This document shows, piece by piece, positions 53,582 to 63,027 of a stretch of 64,000 nucleotides of DNA; the stretch's first letter is position 1, and every line of letters starts with the position of its first letter. The DNA comes from Cellvibrio sp. KY-YJ-3. GTDB lineage: Bacteria > Pseudomonadota > Gammaproteobacteria > Pseudomonadales > Cellvibrionaceae. The notes under the pieces were generated by a model. The model was not told the DNA's origin and searched no databases. It saw only the letters and a program-made list of their open reading frames with translations. The stretch lies in contig NZ_CP031727.1 of assembly GCF_008806955.1 (NCBI RefSeq), positions 992,001-1,056,000 of the forward strand, given 5' to 3'. A program made the position numbers and the translations under genes.

Positions 53582-54595
53582 TTAGCGCCAGTAATAATCC
53601 ATAGCTAAACCGGCAAATACCGCCACACCCACCCAGTTGTTATTTAAAAAGGCTTTGAAGCAGGCTTCGCGCGCGCGAAAGCGAATCAGCCATTGTTGAT
53701 AGGCAAACAAACCACCCGCCACCGTCAAGCCCAGATAATAGAACAGCCCCAGCTCAAAGCGATTGCCCACCAGAATCAGCGCATAGAGCGCCAGGATTTG
53801 CAGGATGCCGGTCATCAACCGATCCTGTTCCCCAAACAAGATGGCGGTGGATTTCACGCCGATTTTAAGGTCGTCCTCGCGATCCACCATGGCATAAAAG
53901 GTGTCATAAGCTACCGTCCAGAGCACCACGGCGAGGTAAATCAGCCAAATGTTTTCGTGTAGCGAACCGGCCTCGGCCGCATAGGCCATGGGTATTCCCC
54001 AGGCAAACGCGGCACCCAATACTACCTGCGGCAAGTGGGTGTGACGTTTCATAAAAGGGTAGCAGAAGGCGAGCAACAGACCGCCGAGGGAGAGTTTGAT
54101 GGTAAGCGGGTTGGTCATCAGCACTAATGCAAAGGCGATCACGCATAGGCCAATGAATAAAAAAATCGCCTCGCGGCTGGAAACTGCGCCGGTGGCGAGC
54201 GGGCGATCTTTGGTGCGCGCGACGCTGCCGTCGATTTTGCGGTCGGCAAAGTCATTGATTACGCAGCCAGCCGCGCGCATCACAATCACACCCAGAGTAA
54301 AAATCACCAGATTTTTCACGCTGGGTATGCCTTTGGCTGCCAGCCACAGGCTCCAGAGGGTGGGCCAGAGCAGCAGCAATGTGCCTATGGGGCGATCCAT
54401 GCGCATCAAGCGCCAGTAGAGCGGCAGTTTTTGCTTGAGTTTGCCCATAAACCCGCTAGTCCCGGCCTTTTTAGCCGCTGTTGTACGCGGTTTTGGCGTA
54501 TCTGTAGTTGCTGTTTTTGGGCTGGCGGCTTTGGTGCCAGCTGCTTTTGCAGTGGCAGGTTTAGCGGAGCGGCGGGGCGTTTTAGGGGTTGTCAT
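53582..54595 (-). CDS. ubiA: 4-hydroxybenzoate polyprenyltransferase UbiA
   Basis: 337 aa. The two Asp-rich motifs [12 protein letters not shown] and [12 protein letters not shown], and [20 protein letters not shown], identify UbiA; membrane helices run from about 65 to 330. It attaches the polyprenyl tail to 4-hydroxybenzoate in ubiquinone synthesis. The first 49 residues are an unusual Lys/Ala/Pro/Thr-rich extension; an internal ATG (position 54448, [14 protein letters not shown]) would give a normal-length protein. It follows ubiC by 17 nt. Confidence 0.95.
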   Translation of the reverse strand: MTTPKTPRRSAKPATAKAAGTKAASPKTATTDTPKPRTTAAKKAGTSGFMGKLKQKLPLYWRLMRMDRPIGTLLLLWPTLWSLWLAAKGIPSVKNLVIFTLGVIVMRAAGCVINDFADRKIDGSVARTKDRPLATGAVSSREAIFLFIGLCVIAFALVLMTNPLTIKLSLGGLLLAFCYPFMKRHTHLPQVVLGAAFAWGIPMAYAAEAGSLHENIWLIYLAVVLWTVAYDTFYAMVDREDDLKIGVKSTAILFGEQDRLMTGILQILALYALILVGNRFELGLFYYLGLTVAGGLFAYQQWLIRFRAREACFKAFLNNNWVGVAVFAGLAMDYYWR

Positions 54596-54612
54596 AAGCC
54601 GATATTCAAATG

Positions 54613-55203
54613 TTATTGATTATTGATCGATGGTTTATCCTGCAACAACTGAGCGCAGAGCGCGGGTAAAAACACCTCACTCACCAGCAGCGGTTTCCCA
54701 TCCAATGCAAACACCGAGCGACGTCCCCAGAGTGAGTTCTGGCGGGCGATACTGGCGTGCACATAGCCATCATCGGCGCTAAAGGCGGCTACTGCAATGG
54801 GGCTGCGCCGCAAGTGCGGCTGACTAAACAAAAAGGCGCCGAGTGGACGATTGTGCTGTTTGCGCAGGTGGCGCAATTTACCGCTAAGGCTGGACAGCGG
54901 CAGTACACTGCGCGCAAATACCCATGGCTGGTTGCGACCACACAGAATTACCTCGCGGATTAATGCGCGCGCGGGCCGCGCCATGGCGAGTGCTTGTTGT
55001 TCTTCACGGCTGGGGAGGGCGAGATATTGACGCAGAACCTCCAAGTGAAACTGGCCTTGGCTGAGCGCAATCAAACGGGCGGTGAGTGAGCCGCTATCAT
55101 CCAGCCAAGCGCATAAGGCGCGCGGAGGACGGCTTTGGGGCGGCAGCTGTCGGCGTGGGCGCCAGCGGAAACTGCGGTGGGTGGAAGCTATCGCACTGGG
55201 CAA
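54613..55203 (-). CDS. ubiC: Chorismate--pyruvate lyase UbiC
   Basis: 196 aa. Family features: [35 protein letters not shown] and [21 protein letters not shown]. It makes 4-hydroxybenzoate from chorismate, the substrate of UbiA encoded next. The N-terminal 30 residues are basic and Pro-rich. The gene pair is in the usual ubiC-ubiA order. Confidence 0.92.
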   Translation of the reverse strand: MPSAIASTHRSFRWRPRRQLPPQSRPPRALCAWLDDSGSLTARLIALSQGQFHLEVLRQYLALPSREEQQALAMARPARALIREVILCGRNQPWVFARSVLPLSSLSGKLRHLRKQHNRPLGAFLFSQPHLRRSPIAVAAFSADDGYVHASIARQNSLWGRRSVFALDGKPLLVSEVFLPALCAQLLQDKPSINNQ

Positions 55204-55344
55204 AACTATCTCCTCTGCCTGCTGTGAGCGGGCGCAGTTTATCAGCTTGATTCAGAGCGCGGTGGTGAAAAAGCGCCGTCAAGCCTGCCGCAACCGCCTG
55301 CAAGCAGGTAAACTCGCGGCTTGATACCCTAAAGGAGAAGCATT

Positions 55345-55620
55345 ATGCATAAGACCGATATAGTTGTTGCCCTGGCCAATACGACTGACCTGGGCGTAAA
55401 TAAAGCGGATTTGGTGGTCTCGGCGTTTATTGAGCAGATCACCAATGCCTTGGCGCGCGGTGAGTCGGTAGCGCTGCTGGGTTTTGGCAGTTTTAATGTG
55501 AGCGAGCGCGCCGCGCGTGAAGGCCGCAATCCGCAGACGGGTGCCACTATCCAAATCGCCGCCAGCAAAACCGTCACCTTTAAAGCGGGCAAAGCGTTGA
55601 AAGACGCCGTTAACGAATAA
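55345..55620 (+). CDS. HU-family DNA-binding protein
   Basis: 91 aa. GFGSFNVSERAAREGRNPQTGATIQIAASKTVTFKAGKALKDAV covers the DNA-binding arm and C-terminal helix of HU; here the first part is GFGSFNVSERAAREGRNP. AAGGAG stands upstream of the ATG. It packages DNA as a dimer. Divergent from ubiC. Confidence 0.95.
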   Translation: MHKTDIVVALANTTDLGVNKADLVVSAFIEQITNALARGESVALLGFGSFNVSERAAREGRNPQTGATIQIAASKTVTFKAGKALKDAVNE

Positions 55621-55704
55621 TTTTTTCCCTGTTCATCCCCTCTGCGGCGGTTCGCTGCCGCAGTCATCTACCCTCGATACCCAATAATTCCAAGAGGTTT
55701 TCCT

Positions 55705-57006
55705 ATGTCACTGACTAACAAGATTCTGCTCGGCATGCTGTTGGGCATTGTAGTTGGGGTAGTGTTTAACCTGATTTTAGGGGTAGATGAAGCGAATAAG
55801 GTTCCAGCAACGCAACTGGGGCAATGGTTGCAGACGGTTGTAATCAATGGCCTGTTGGATGCGATTGGCCAGGTATTTGTTGCCTCGCTCAAGTTATTGG
55901 TTGTTCCGCTGGTATTTGTCTCGCTGGTCTGCGGTGCGGCTTCGCTGGGCGGGCACAGCCGTATGGGTGCACTGGCGACCAAAACCATGGCGCTCTATTT
56001 GTTGACTACTGCGCTCGCGATTGCATTGGCGATGGGCGTGGCGGTAATAGTCCAGCCCGGTGGTGATGTGGATATGGCTTTGGCCAGCAACTACGCGGCA
56101 CCTGAAGCCCCCTCGATTAAAGAGACCTTTGTCAGTATTTTCCCCAGCAACCCGATTCAAGCCATGGCTGAAGGCAATATGCTGCAAGTCATTGTGTTTT
56201 CGATTCTGTTTGGTGTGGCCATAGCGCGCACCGGCGGGACTATTGGCAGCAACATGAGCACCTTCTTTGAGAACCTCAATGAGGTGGTGTTAAAGATGGT
56301 GATGTTGTTGATGCAGTTGGCACCCTATGGTGTGTTTTGCCTATTGGTCAAACTGTTTGCCTCGCTGGGTTTTGGTGCCATTCTCGATCTCGCCAAGTAT
56401 TTTTTTACGGTGTTATTTGTATTGCTGCTGCACGGTTTGGGCGTCTACGGCCTGCTGCTGAAAACCCTGAGCGGCTTAGGCCCGCTGATTTTCCTGCGCA
56501 AAATGTGGAAGGTGATGGTATTTGGTTTCAGTACTGCCTCCAGCAATGCCACCCTCCCGGTGACCATGCGCACGGTGGAGCACGATTTGGGGGTGGACAA
56601 CAAAGTGGCCAGCTTTTCGGTACCTCTGGGCGCCACTATTAACATGGATGGCACCGCCATCATGCAGGGCGTGGCCACTGTATTTATCGCCCAGGCCTAC
56701 AACATCGATATTGGTCTGATGGGTTATCTAATGGTGATACTCACCGCCACTCTTGCCTCGGTCGGCACCGCCGGTGTGCCCGGTGTTGGTCTGGTGACTC
56801 TGGCGATGGTATTGCAATCGGTGGGGTTGCCGGTGGAAGGCATTGCGTTGATTATCGGCGTGGATCGCTTTTTGGATATGGTGCGCACCGCCGTGAATAT
56901 TACCGGCGATGCGGTTGTTTCAGTAATTGTCGCCAAAAGTGAAGGCATGCTCGACGAGACACGCTTTAACGATATGACCCTTAACGCCGAAACCGACCCT
57001 GTCTAG
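55705..57006 (+). CDS. Dicarboxylate/amino acid:cation symporter (DAACS family)
   Basis: 433 aa. Signatures: FSTASSNATLPVTMR (the hairpin Ser-rich motif), LGATINMDGTAIMQGVATVF with the NMDGT motif, and the AGVPGVGLVTLAMVL hairpin. Eight helices and two re-entrant loops fit GltP/DctA. It imports glutamate, aspartate or C4-dicarboxylates with sodium or protons. Its stop overlaps that of the converging gene by 4 nt. Confidence 0.94.
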   Translation: MSLTNKILLGMLLGIVVGVVFNLILGVDEANKVPATQLGQWLQTVVINGLLDAIGQVFVASLKLLVVPLVFVSLVCGAASLGGHSRMGALATKTMALYLLTTALAIALAMGVAVIVQPGGDVDMALASNYAAPEAPSIKETFVSIFPSNPIQAMAEGNMLQVIVFSILFGVAIARTGGTIGSNMSTFFENLNEVVLKMVMLLMQLAPYGVFCLLVKLFASLGFGAILDLAKYFFTVLFVLLLHGLGVYGLLLKTLSGLGPLIFLRKMWKVMVFGFSTASSNATLPVTMRTVEHDLGVDNKVASFSVPLGATINMDGTAIMQGVATVFIAQAYNIDIGLMGYLMVILTATLASVGTAGVPGVGLVTLAMVLQSVGLPVEGIALIIGVDRFLDMVRTAVNITGDAVVSVIVAKSEGMLDETRFNDMTLNAETDPV

Positions 57007-57707
57007 TGGCGGGTGGCGGTTTCGTCGTCATCCAGATCAAACTCCACGCTGATGGAAAGATCCTCCACCAGACAGGGCCAGCGCTCCAGTTCCTGTTGCC
57101 AGCCCTTCACTTTGTGAGTAAGCACATAGTCTTCGATGTGCTCGCCCGTAAACCCCTGTTCATCCAGAAGCAATTCGGCTGAAAAGAGCACCGCCTGATC
57201 CAATTCATTGGCAAAGGGCTCGCCAATTAATTCATGGGCAATCACATTGGCGAGAGTCATATCCATCGGCGCTAGCGGAATGCCACTTTTTGCCATAAAG
57301 CGATCATTCACTTCCTCCAGCAAACGATGCGCAAGGTAAGCTTCGTCAAGCAGCGCCTGCAGTTGGCTATGCGGGTCCACAATTGACGGTGGCGATAAAA
57401 AGTAATCACTGGCGATTTTCAGCAGTGGCTTAACATCCTCGTAGATGCCCGCTTCCTGCGCCATGGTGCGGATCGCATCGATAAAATCGGGCACGTGTTT
57501 GATGTAGCGCACCACAAAATCGGCGAGCTTTTTGGTGGCCTTATCGGCCGGTAATTTAATGGCGTTATGCAGGTGCCCTTTGCGGCACTCCACAAATTCG
57601 AGCAATTTGCCTGACGCGGAATCCTGCTCCTGCGCTTGGCGAATCAGCTGGCGAATGGGATTCAAGGGGTCATTCATGGTGCCCGTGTACTGGTTATAGG
57701 TGATCAC
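57003..57707 (-). CDS. Conserved hypothetical protein
   Basis: 234 aa from a GTG with AAGGA 8 nt upstream (MITYNQYTGTMNDPLNP). Entirely soluble and helical: LIRQAQEQDSASGKLLEFVECRKGHLHNAI, LADFVVRYIKHVPDFIDAIRTMAQEAGI, then DPHSQLQALLDEAYLAHRLLEEVNDRF. I recall related proteins in Pseudomonas but no function. It is convergent with the symporter gene. Confidence 0.75.
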   Translation of the reverse strand: MITYNQYTGTMNDPLNPIRQLIRQAQEQDSASGKLLEFVECRKGHLHNAIKLPADKATKKLADFVVRYIKHVPDFIDAIRTMAQEAGIYEDVKPLLKIASDYFLSPPSIVDPHSQLQALLDEAYLAHRLLEEVNDRFMAKSGIPLAPMDMTLANVIAHELIGEPFANELDQAVLFSAELLLDEQGFTGEHIEDYVLTHKVKGWQQELERWPCLVEDLSISVEFDLDDDETATRH

Positions 57708-57879
57708 ATTTATTGTCCTTCGCGGCGCCTACTTCAACGAGTGGCGATTTAAAAGTAAACCATGGCAGTACAAACGCAAGTGAGTCTTAATAACGTCTTT
57801 TTATAAGAATTGGCAGAACTGCGTAAATTCACCTGAATACCCTTGGGGTATTCAGGTTAGTGCTTGTTTTATATAGAAA

Positions 57880-58551
57880 TTAGAATGCACCCGAGAGTTT
57901 CAGGCGCAGGCTATTGTCGATGTCGCCACTAAAATATTGTTGGAATTGCAGGCTCAAATCCAGGCGGCCAAGGGTTTGACCTATACCTATTACCCCGTAG
58001 AGCCCGCCGTCTATTTCGATATCCTCGGAGTAACAATCGCTGCAATTACTGATGCTGCGCTCCGAGGCCAGGATACCGCTGATGCCACCGCGGACGGTCA
58101 CAAAGGTCATATTGTCCTGTCCAAAACGGTATTTGGGGCCGTATTCGGCAAATAGCATAAACGCGTTGGCGTCTGACTCTTCGTAATCTACATCGTCGCC
58201 CCAATAGTCCTCTACATATTGGCCAAAGGCTGCGTTATCGCGGTAGAAAAGTACGTTAATGCCCAGCGACAGGGTATTTTCGCTGTTGCTGGAATAATAT
58301 TCCGCTGCGCCACCTACCGCTGTGGCGGTGTCTTCAATGCCCTGCGATGCAGCGGCTTCTTCGTCAAACCTGACATGATCAACATGCCCCGACCAGCTCC
58401 AGCCGGTGTAGCTGGCCTTAGCCGGATTATTGGGGGTGCTATTGGGTGCCGCAAGCGCGGTACAACTGGCGCCCAACAGGGCCAGGGTTACGAGAGTGTT
58501 GCAGCTCAGCAGGTTTTTTATGCGTGATGAGTTCATCAGGTAAGGTTTCAT
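57880..58551 (-). CDS. Exported hypothetical protein, likely small outer-membrane beta-barrel
   Basis: 224 aa from MKPYLMNSSRIK, with GGA 9 nt upstream. The signal peptide ends ALA-APNS. The rest has alternating hydrophobic strands (TLSLGINVLFYR, NAFMLFAEYGPKYRFGQDN, MTFVTVRGGISGILAS) and ends with an aromatic residue (LRLKLSGAF), typical of barrels. Two cysteines (SNCSDCYSED) form a CxxC. Family not recognised. It is divergent from hisB. Confidence 0.65.
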   Translation of the reverse strand: MKPYLMNSSRIKNLLSCNTLVTLALLGASCTALAAPNSTPNNPAKASYTGWSWSGHVDHVRFDEEAAASQGIEDTATAVGGAAEYYSSNSENTLSLGINVLFYRDNAAFGQYVEDYWGDDVDYEESDANAFMLFAEYGPKYRFGQDNMTFVTVRGGISGILASERSISNCSDCYSEDIEIDGGLYGVIGIGQTLGRLDLSLQFQQYFSGDIDNSLRLKLSGAF

Positions 58552-58768
58552 AGTGATAATCCATTCAGGGTGAAGCGATTTAGGGTGAGAAAAACAGGGT
58601 AGCCGTAAAACCAGCACTTGTCCGCTGGGGACTTGATAAGAATTTTGGGTGCTGGAAACTGTATGCCCACTTAACAATCGCGCTTATAGCGCAGCTTTCC
58701 GTGAATTTAGCGGCCCGAGTCTATATAATTCGCGCATCTTTTCAGCCTGCTCCCTGCCGAGTGTATTT

Positions 58769-59398
58769 ATGACCGATTCAACCCCTTGCACTGACCCTAC
58801 TGCACCCAACCAACGGGTTGCCAGTGTGGCGCGCAATACCCTGGAAACCAAAATCAACGTCAGCCTCAACCTCGATGGCGCCGGTAAAGGCGTGTTTAAC
58901 ACCGGCGTGCCCTTTCTTGAACATATGATGGATCAGATCGCCCGCCATGGCATGATCGACCTGGACGTCACCTGCGACGGCGACACCCATATCGACGATC
59001 ACCACTCAGTGGAAGACATTGGCATCACCATTGGTCAGGCCGTTGCCAAAGCCGTGGGCGATAAAAAAGGCATCCGCCGCTACGGCCACGCCTACGTGCC
59101 GCTGGATGAAGCCTTGTCGCGCGTGGTGATCGATTTCTCCGGCCGCCCCGGCCTGGTCATGCAGATCCCCTTTACGCAAAAGCGCGTCGGCCAGTTTGAT
59201 GTGGAATTGTTCTGGGAGTTTTTCCAGGGCTTCGTCAACCACGCCGGCGTTACCCTGCACGTGGACAACCTGCGCGGCCACAATGCCCATCACCAGATAG
59301 AAACTGTGTTCAAAGCCTTCGGCCGCGCCCTGCGTATGGCGCTCGAACTCGACCCGCGCATGGAAGGCATTATGCCCTCCACCAAAGGTAGCCTCTGA
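58769..59398 (+). CDS. hisB: Imidazoleglycerol-phosphate dehydratase
   Basis: 209 aa from [18 protein letters not shown]; 40 upstream codons are open but not conserved. [19 protein letters not shown] and [19 protein letters not shown] provide the manganese-binding His/Glu clusters, repeated near the C-terminus as [21 protein letters not shown]. Monofunctional form without the phosphatase domain. First gene of hisB-hisH-hisA-hisF. Confidence 0.96.
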   Translation: MTDSTPCTDPTAPNQRVASVARNTLETKINVSLNLDGAGKGVFNTGVPFLEHMMDQIARHGMIDLDVTCDGDTHIDDHHSVEDIGITIGQAVAKAVGDKKGIRRYGHAYVPLDEALSRVVIDFSGRPGLVMQIPFTQKRVGQFDVELFWEFFQGFVNHAGVTLHVDNLRGHNAHHQIETVFKAFGRALRMALELDPRMEGIMPSTKGSL

Positions 59399-59401
59399 TT
59401 T

Positions 59402-60052
59402 ATGACTAAGCAGACAGTTGCCGTTATCGATTACGGCATGGGCAACCTCCACTCAGTGGCCAGCGCCCTGAGTCATGTTGCACCTGAACAAAACGTTGTG
59501 GTGACTTCTGATCCCGCCGTGGTAGCCGCTGCCGACCGCGTGGTATTCCCCGGTGTAGGCGCGATCCGCGACTGCATGGCGGAAATCAAACGCCTCGGCT
59601 TCGACAAGCTGTTGCGCGAGCAAATCGCCACTGGTAAACCGGTGCTCGGCATTTGTGTTGGCATGCAGGCTTTAATGGATAGCAGCGAAGAAAACGGCGG
59701 TGTCGATTGCATCGGCATTCTGCCGGGAAAAGTGCGCTTTTTCGGCGAAAATCATCGCGATGCTGCAGGAAATCACCTGAAAGTACCGCATATGGGCTGG
59801 AATCAGGTGCATCACAATGATCACCCACTTTGGGTGGGTATCGAGCAGGACAGCCGCTTCTACTTCGTGCACAGCTTTTATGTATTTGCCGAAGATAGCA
59901 GCTTGATCGCTGCAACTTGCGACTATGGCGTACCATTTCATGCAGCGCTCACACGCGGCAATCTGTTTGCGGTGCAATTCCACCCGGAAAAGAGCCACAC
60001 GGCGGGTTTGCAGTTGCTGAAGAATTTTTTACATTGGGATGGCAAGGCTTAG
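59402..60052 (+). CDS. hisH: Imidazole glycerol phosphate synthase glutaminase subunit
   Basis: 216 aa. Class I glutamine amidotransferase triad: Cys in [16 protein letters not shown], His and Glu in [12 protein letters not shown]. It releases ammonia for HisF. It begins 3 nt after the hisB stop. A repeat-containing gap of 89 nt separates it from hisA. Confidence 0.96.
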   Translation: MTKQTVAVIDYGMGNLHSVASALSHVAPEQNVVVTSDPAVVAAADRVVFPGVGAIRDCMAEIKRLGFDKLLREQIATGKPVLGICVGMQALMDSSEENGGVDCIGILPGKVRFFGENHRDAAGNHLKVPHMGWNQVHHNDHPLWVGIEQDSRFYFVHSFYVFAEDSSLIAATCDYGVPFHAALTRGNLFAVQFHPEKSHTAGLQLLKNFLHWDGKA

Positions 60053-60141
60053 GTTGGGCAGCAATACCCAACATTGTAATTACCGCTACCCACGTTGGGC
60101 ATGACTGCCCAAGCTACTTTCTGTTTAATCGAGATTGATCA
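60053..60141. repeat. Palindromic repeat between hisH and hisA
   Basis: TTGGGCAGCAATACCCAA and TTGGGCATGACTGCCCAA are partly inverted copies of one another, each itself a small hairpin. Probably a REP-type intergenic element in an operon. Confidence 0.5.
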
Positions 60142-60873
60142 ATGTTAATTATCCCCGCAATTGATTTAAAAGATGGCCAATGTGTACGCTTGCGCCAGGG
60201 TTTGATGGACGATTCAACCGTGTTCTCTGACGATCCCGTCGCGATGGCCGCACAATGGGTGCAACAAGGTTGTCGTCGTTTGCATTTGGTCGATTTGAAT
60301 GGCGCCTTTGAAGGCAAGCCAGTGAATGGCGGTGTGGTTACTGCGATTGCCAAAGCCTATCCCAAGCTGCCGATTCAGATCGGCGGCGGCATCCGCAGCG
60401 CGGAAACCATCGAGTATTACCTGAATGCGGGTGTTGAATACGTAATTATCGGCACCAAAGCGGTAAAAGAGCCGCAGTTTGTGACCGACATGTGCAAACA
60501 ATTTCCCGGTCACATCATCGTCGGCCTTGATGCCAAAGACGGCTGGGTTGCCACCGACGGCTGGGCGGAAGTATCCAATGTGCAAGCCTCCGAACTCGCC
60601 AAACGTTTCGAGCAGGACGGTGTCAGCAGCATCGTCTACACCGACATCGCCCGCGACGGAATGATGCAAGGTGTGAATGTGCAGGCGACTGTCGCTATGG
60701 CGCAGGCCTCCAGCATCCCGATTATCGCCTCAGGTGGCGTGACCAATATGGACGATATTATCGCGCTCAAAGCCGAATCACATAAGGGTATCTGCGGCGC
60801 CATCACCGGCCGCGCGATTTACGAAGGCACGCTGACCATGGCAGAAGCTCAAGCTTATTGCGACGCAAATTAA
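60142..60873 (+). CDS. hisA: Phosphoribosylformimino-5-aminoimidazole carboxamide ribotide isomerase
   Basis: 243 aa. Begins [20 protein letters not shown] with catalytic Asp8; second catalytic Asp lies in [13 protein letters not shown]. Phosphate-binding loops [14 protein letters not shown] and [11 protein letters not shown] are complete. TIM-barrel, half-barrel duplicated as in HisF. Confidence 0.96.
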   Translation: MLIIPAIDLKDGQCVRLRQGLMDDSTVFSDDPVAMAAQWVQQGCRRLHLVDLNGAFEGKPVNGGVVTAIAKAYPKLPIQIGGGIRSAETIEYYLNAGVEYVIIGTKAVKEPQFVTDMCKQFPGHIIVGLDAKDGWVATDGWAEVSNVQASELAKRFEQDGVSSIVYTDIARDGMMQGVNVQATVAMAQASSIPIIASGGVTNMDDIIALKAESHKGICGAITGRAIYEGTLTMAEAQAYCDAN

Positions 60874-60888
60874 CCACCGGAACTCTGT

Positions 60889-61662
60889 ATGGCACTCGCA
60901 AAACGCATAATTCCCTGCCTCGATGTGGACAATGGCCGCGTGGTTAAAGGCGTGCAATTTCTGGATATCCGCGATGCGGGTGATCCGGTAGAAATCGCCA
61001 AGCGCTACAACCAGGAAGGCGCGGATGAGATCACCTTTCTCGATATCACCGCTACCCATGAAGGGCGTGCCACCACGGTGCACACGGTAGAGAAGATCGC
61101 GAGCGAGGTGTTTATCCCGCTTACGGTGGGCGGCGGTATTCGCACGGTGGAGGATATCCGCATCATGCTTAATGCGGGTGCAGATAAAGTGAGTATCAAC
61201 TCAGCAGCGGTGTTTAACCCCGACTTTGTAAAAGCGGCCTCTGACCGTTTTGGTGCCCAGTGCATTGTGGTGGCGATTGATGCTAAAAAAGTCAGCGCTG
61301 AAGGCGAGACACCGCGCTGGGAGATTTTTACCCACGGTGGCCGTAAACCTACGGGCATCGACGCAGTGGAGTGGGCAGCCAAAATGGCCGCCTATGGTGC
61401 GGGCGAGATTTTGCTTACCAGCATGGATGGCGATGGCACCAAAAAGGGTTATGACCTGGGTGTGACGCGCGCGATTAGCGATGCGGTGCCGGTGCCGGTG
61501 ATCGCTTCGGGCGGCGTGGGCAATTTGCAGCATTTGGTGGATGGTGTGACTCAGGGCCGTGCCGATGCGGTGCTGGCGGCGAGCATTTTTCATTTCCGCG
61601 AATACACCTTGCAGCAAGCGAAAGAGTATATGCGTGAGCGGGGTATAGAGGTGCGTCTGTAA
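60889..61662 (+). CDS. hisF: Imidazole glycerol phosphate synthase cyclase subunit
   Basis: 257 aa. [22 protein letters not shown] with Asp12 (about) and [16 protein letters not shown] with the second Asp are the catalytic sites. Phosphate loops [11 protein letters not shown] and [11 protein letters not shown]. It pairs with HisH. Ends the his operon, with a terminator after it. Confidence 0.96.
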   Translation: MALAKRIIPCLDVDNGRVVKGVQFLDIRDAGDPVEIAKRYNQEGADEITFLDITATHEGRATTVHTVEKIASEVFIPLTVGGGIRTVEDIRIMLNAGADKVSINSAAVFNPDFVKAASDRFGAQCIVVAIDAKKVSAEGETPRWEIFTHGGRKPTGIDAVEWAAKMAAYGAGEILLTSMDGDGTKKGYDLGVTRAISDAVPVPVIASGGVGNLQHLVDGVTQGRADAVLAASIFHFREYTLQQAKEYMRERGIEVRL

Positions 61663-61694
61663 AAGCTTTTGGTTGAAAATGAAACGAGACATGC

Positions 61695-61724
61695 AAAAAC
61701 GGGCGCCCAATGGCGCCCGTTTTT
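61695..61724. terminator. Bidirectional intrinsic terminator
   Basis: AAAAACGGGCGCC, loop CAAT, GGCGCCCGTTTTT between convergent hisF and the DUF6316 gene. Confidence 0.93.
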
Positions 61725-61744
61725 GTCAGCGGCCTAGAAAGGAT

Positions 61745-61969
61745 CTAGGCCGCGCGGTACTGCTTTAGTACATCGGATACCTTTGGTTCGGATGCCTGAA
61801 TAAATTCAATAAACTCTCCAACACCTACTTCGGCATCAGCGTGGCTATCAAACGGGCCTATATCCACGCCTTCGCGGGTGGTGTAATACCAGTAGCCATC
61901 TTTCTGTATGTATCTGCCGTGCCGGGAAGGGACGCTGCCCTGTTCGCCTGCTCTATTTGCTGTAGCCAT
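61745..61969 (-). CDS. DUF6316-family small protein
   Basis: 74 aa from MATANRAGEQGSVPSR; GAGGAA precedes the ATG. The stretch HGRYIQKDGYWYYTTREGVDIGPFDSHADAEVG is family-typical. No known role; the YYTTREG...GPF core suggests a SPOR-like or DUF4339-type fold. Confidence 0.75.
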   Translation of the reverse strand: MATANRAGEQGSVPSRHGRYIQKDGYWYYTTREGVDIGPFDSHADAEVGVGEFIEFIQASEPKVSDVLKQYRAA

Positions 61970-62137
61970 ATTGATTCCTCGCTGCGCTGCCACTCTGAAT
62001 ATTCCCTGTTGCGGACTGATCATTAATCGCCCAGCATGATTATAAACAGCAACGAAAGCAGATCGCTAGATTTAGTTGGTCTGCCACAATGCTATTTTTA
62101 GATCATTCTGGATTTAACCAGCTTGGCGTTTAATTCA

Positions 62138-63022
62138 TCAATTTTCCCACACTGGCGGTGTGTAGTCAAAAGGGTTGATAGGCATCCAGGTTTCCGGCCA
62201 GAGGCTCATGGGCGGTGCGAGACAATAATTGCCCGCGCCTCCCTTTAATCCACCCGGGATGGTATCGGCCATTAATTGCGATGCCTTAACCAAGTGGACT
62301 TGATAGCGCGCCAATAGTTCCGGTAGTTGTTCCAATACGCGCAGTGTCTCTGGATAAGGGTGGCCGATCGCGATGGCTGAGCCTTGTTGCTGTGCTTTTT
62401 CCAGTGCTAACAACAACTGTTGGTAAATGACCTGCTGGTCTTTTTTATCATCCAAAAATACGTCGCGCCGACGGCTGGGCAAACCGATTTCCTGTGCCTG
62501 AATCAGCGCCTGGGTCTGGGCGCTGGTGCGACTATCGACAAAATAGAGCTGTTGTTGTTTTAACTCCGCCATCAACCAGCCCATAGGTTCGGCCTCTTCT
62601 GTGAGTTGGCTGCCCATATGGTTATTCACGCCTTTGACATGGGGTACATTGGCGAGATTCTGGCGCAATACGGCGATGAATTCGGTTTTTGCCATGCCGC
62701 TGCGCAAGCCCCCGCGCCCTAGAGGATAATCATGATGATTGCTCATGGGCGCGTGCAGCATGACTTCTTTACCCTGTTGATGGGCATAGTGGGCCAGCTC
62801 GCGTCCGTGGGGGGTAAAGGGTAAAACCGCAACGGTGATAGCGCCGGGCAGGTTCAAGGTGCGCTGACCGAGGCGCAGGTTGTAACCCAGGTCATCGATA
62901 ATGATTGCCAGTTGGGCGTGTTGATTGGCAGCGGGGGCGCTGCTGGCGCTGTCAATCGACGCCAGGCAACTCAAGAGGATAAATAGCCAGCGGCAGTGGA
63001 ATCTTGCCTTCGGCGTGCACAT
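62138..63022 (-). CDS. Divergent polysaccharide deacetylase (YibQ/DUF610 family)
   Basis: 294 aa with a signal peptide to about residue 32. LAIIIDDLGYNLRLGQR carries the Asp pair, LPFTPHGRELAHYAHQQGKEVMLHAPM the His motif, and SRTSAQTQ the third motif. It is thought to act in cell-wall or division-associated remodelling. It follows the CtpA-type protease gene by 5 nt, as in the usual envC-ctpA-yibQ cluster. Confidence 0.88.
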   Translation of the reverse strand: MCTPKARFHCRWLFILLSCLASIDSASSAPAANQHAQLAIIIDDLGYNLRLGQRTLNLPGAITVAVLPFTPHGRELAHYAHQQGKEVMLHAPMSNHHDYPLGRGGLRSGMAKTEFIAVLRQNLANVPHVKGVNNHMGSQLTEEAEPMGWLMAELKQQQLYFVDSRTSAQTQALIQAQEIGLPSRRRDVFLDDKKDQQVIYQQLLLALEKAQQQGSAIAIGHPYPETLRVLEQLPELLARYQVHLVKASQLMADTIPGGLKGGAGNYCLAPPMSLWPETWMPINPFDYTPPVWEN

Positions 63023-63027
63023 GGGGG

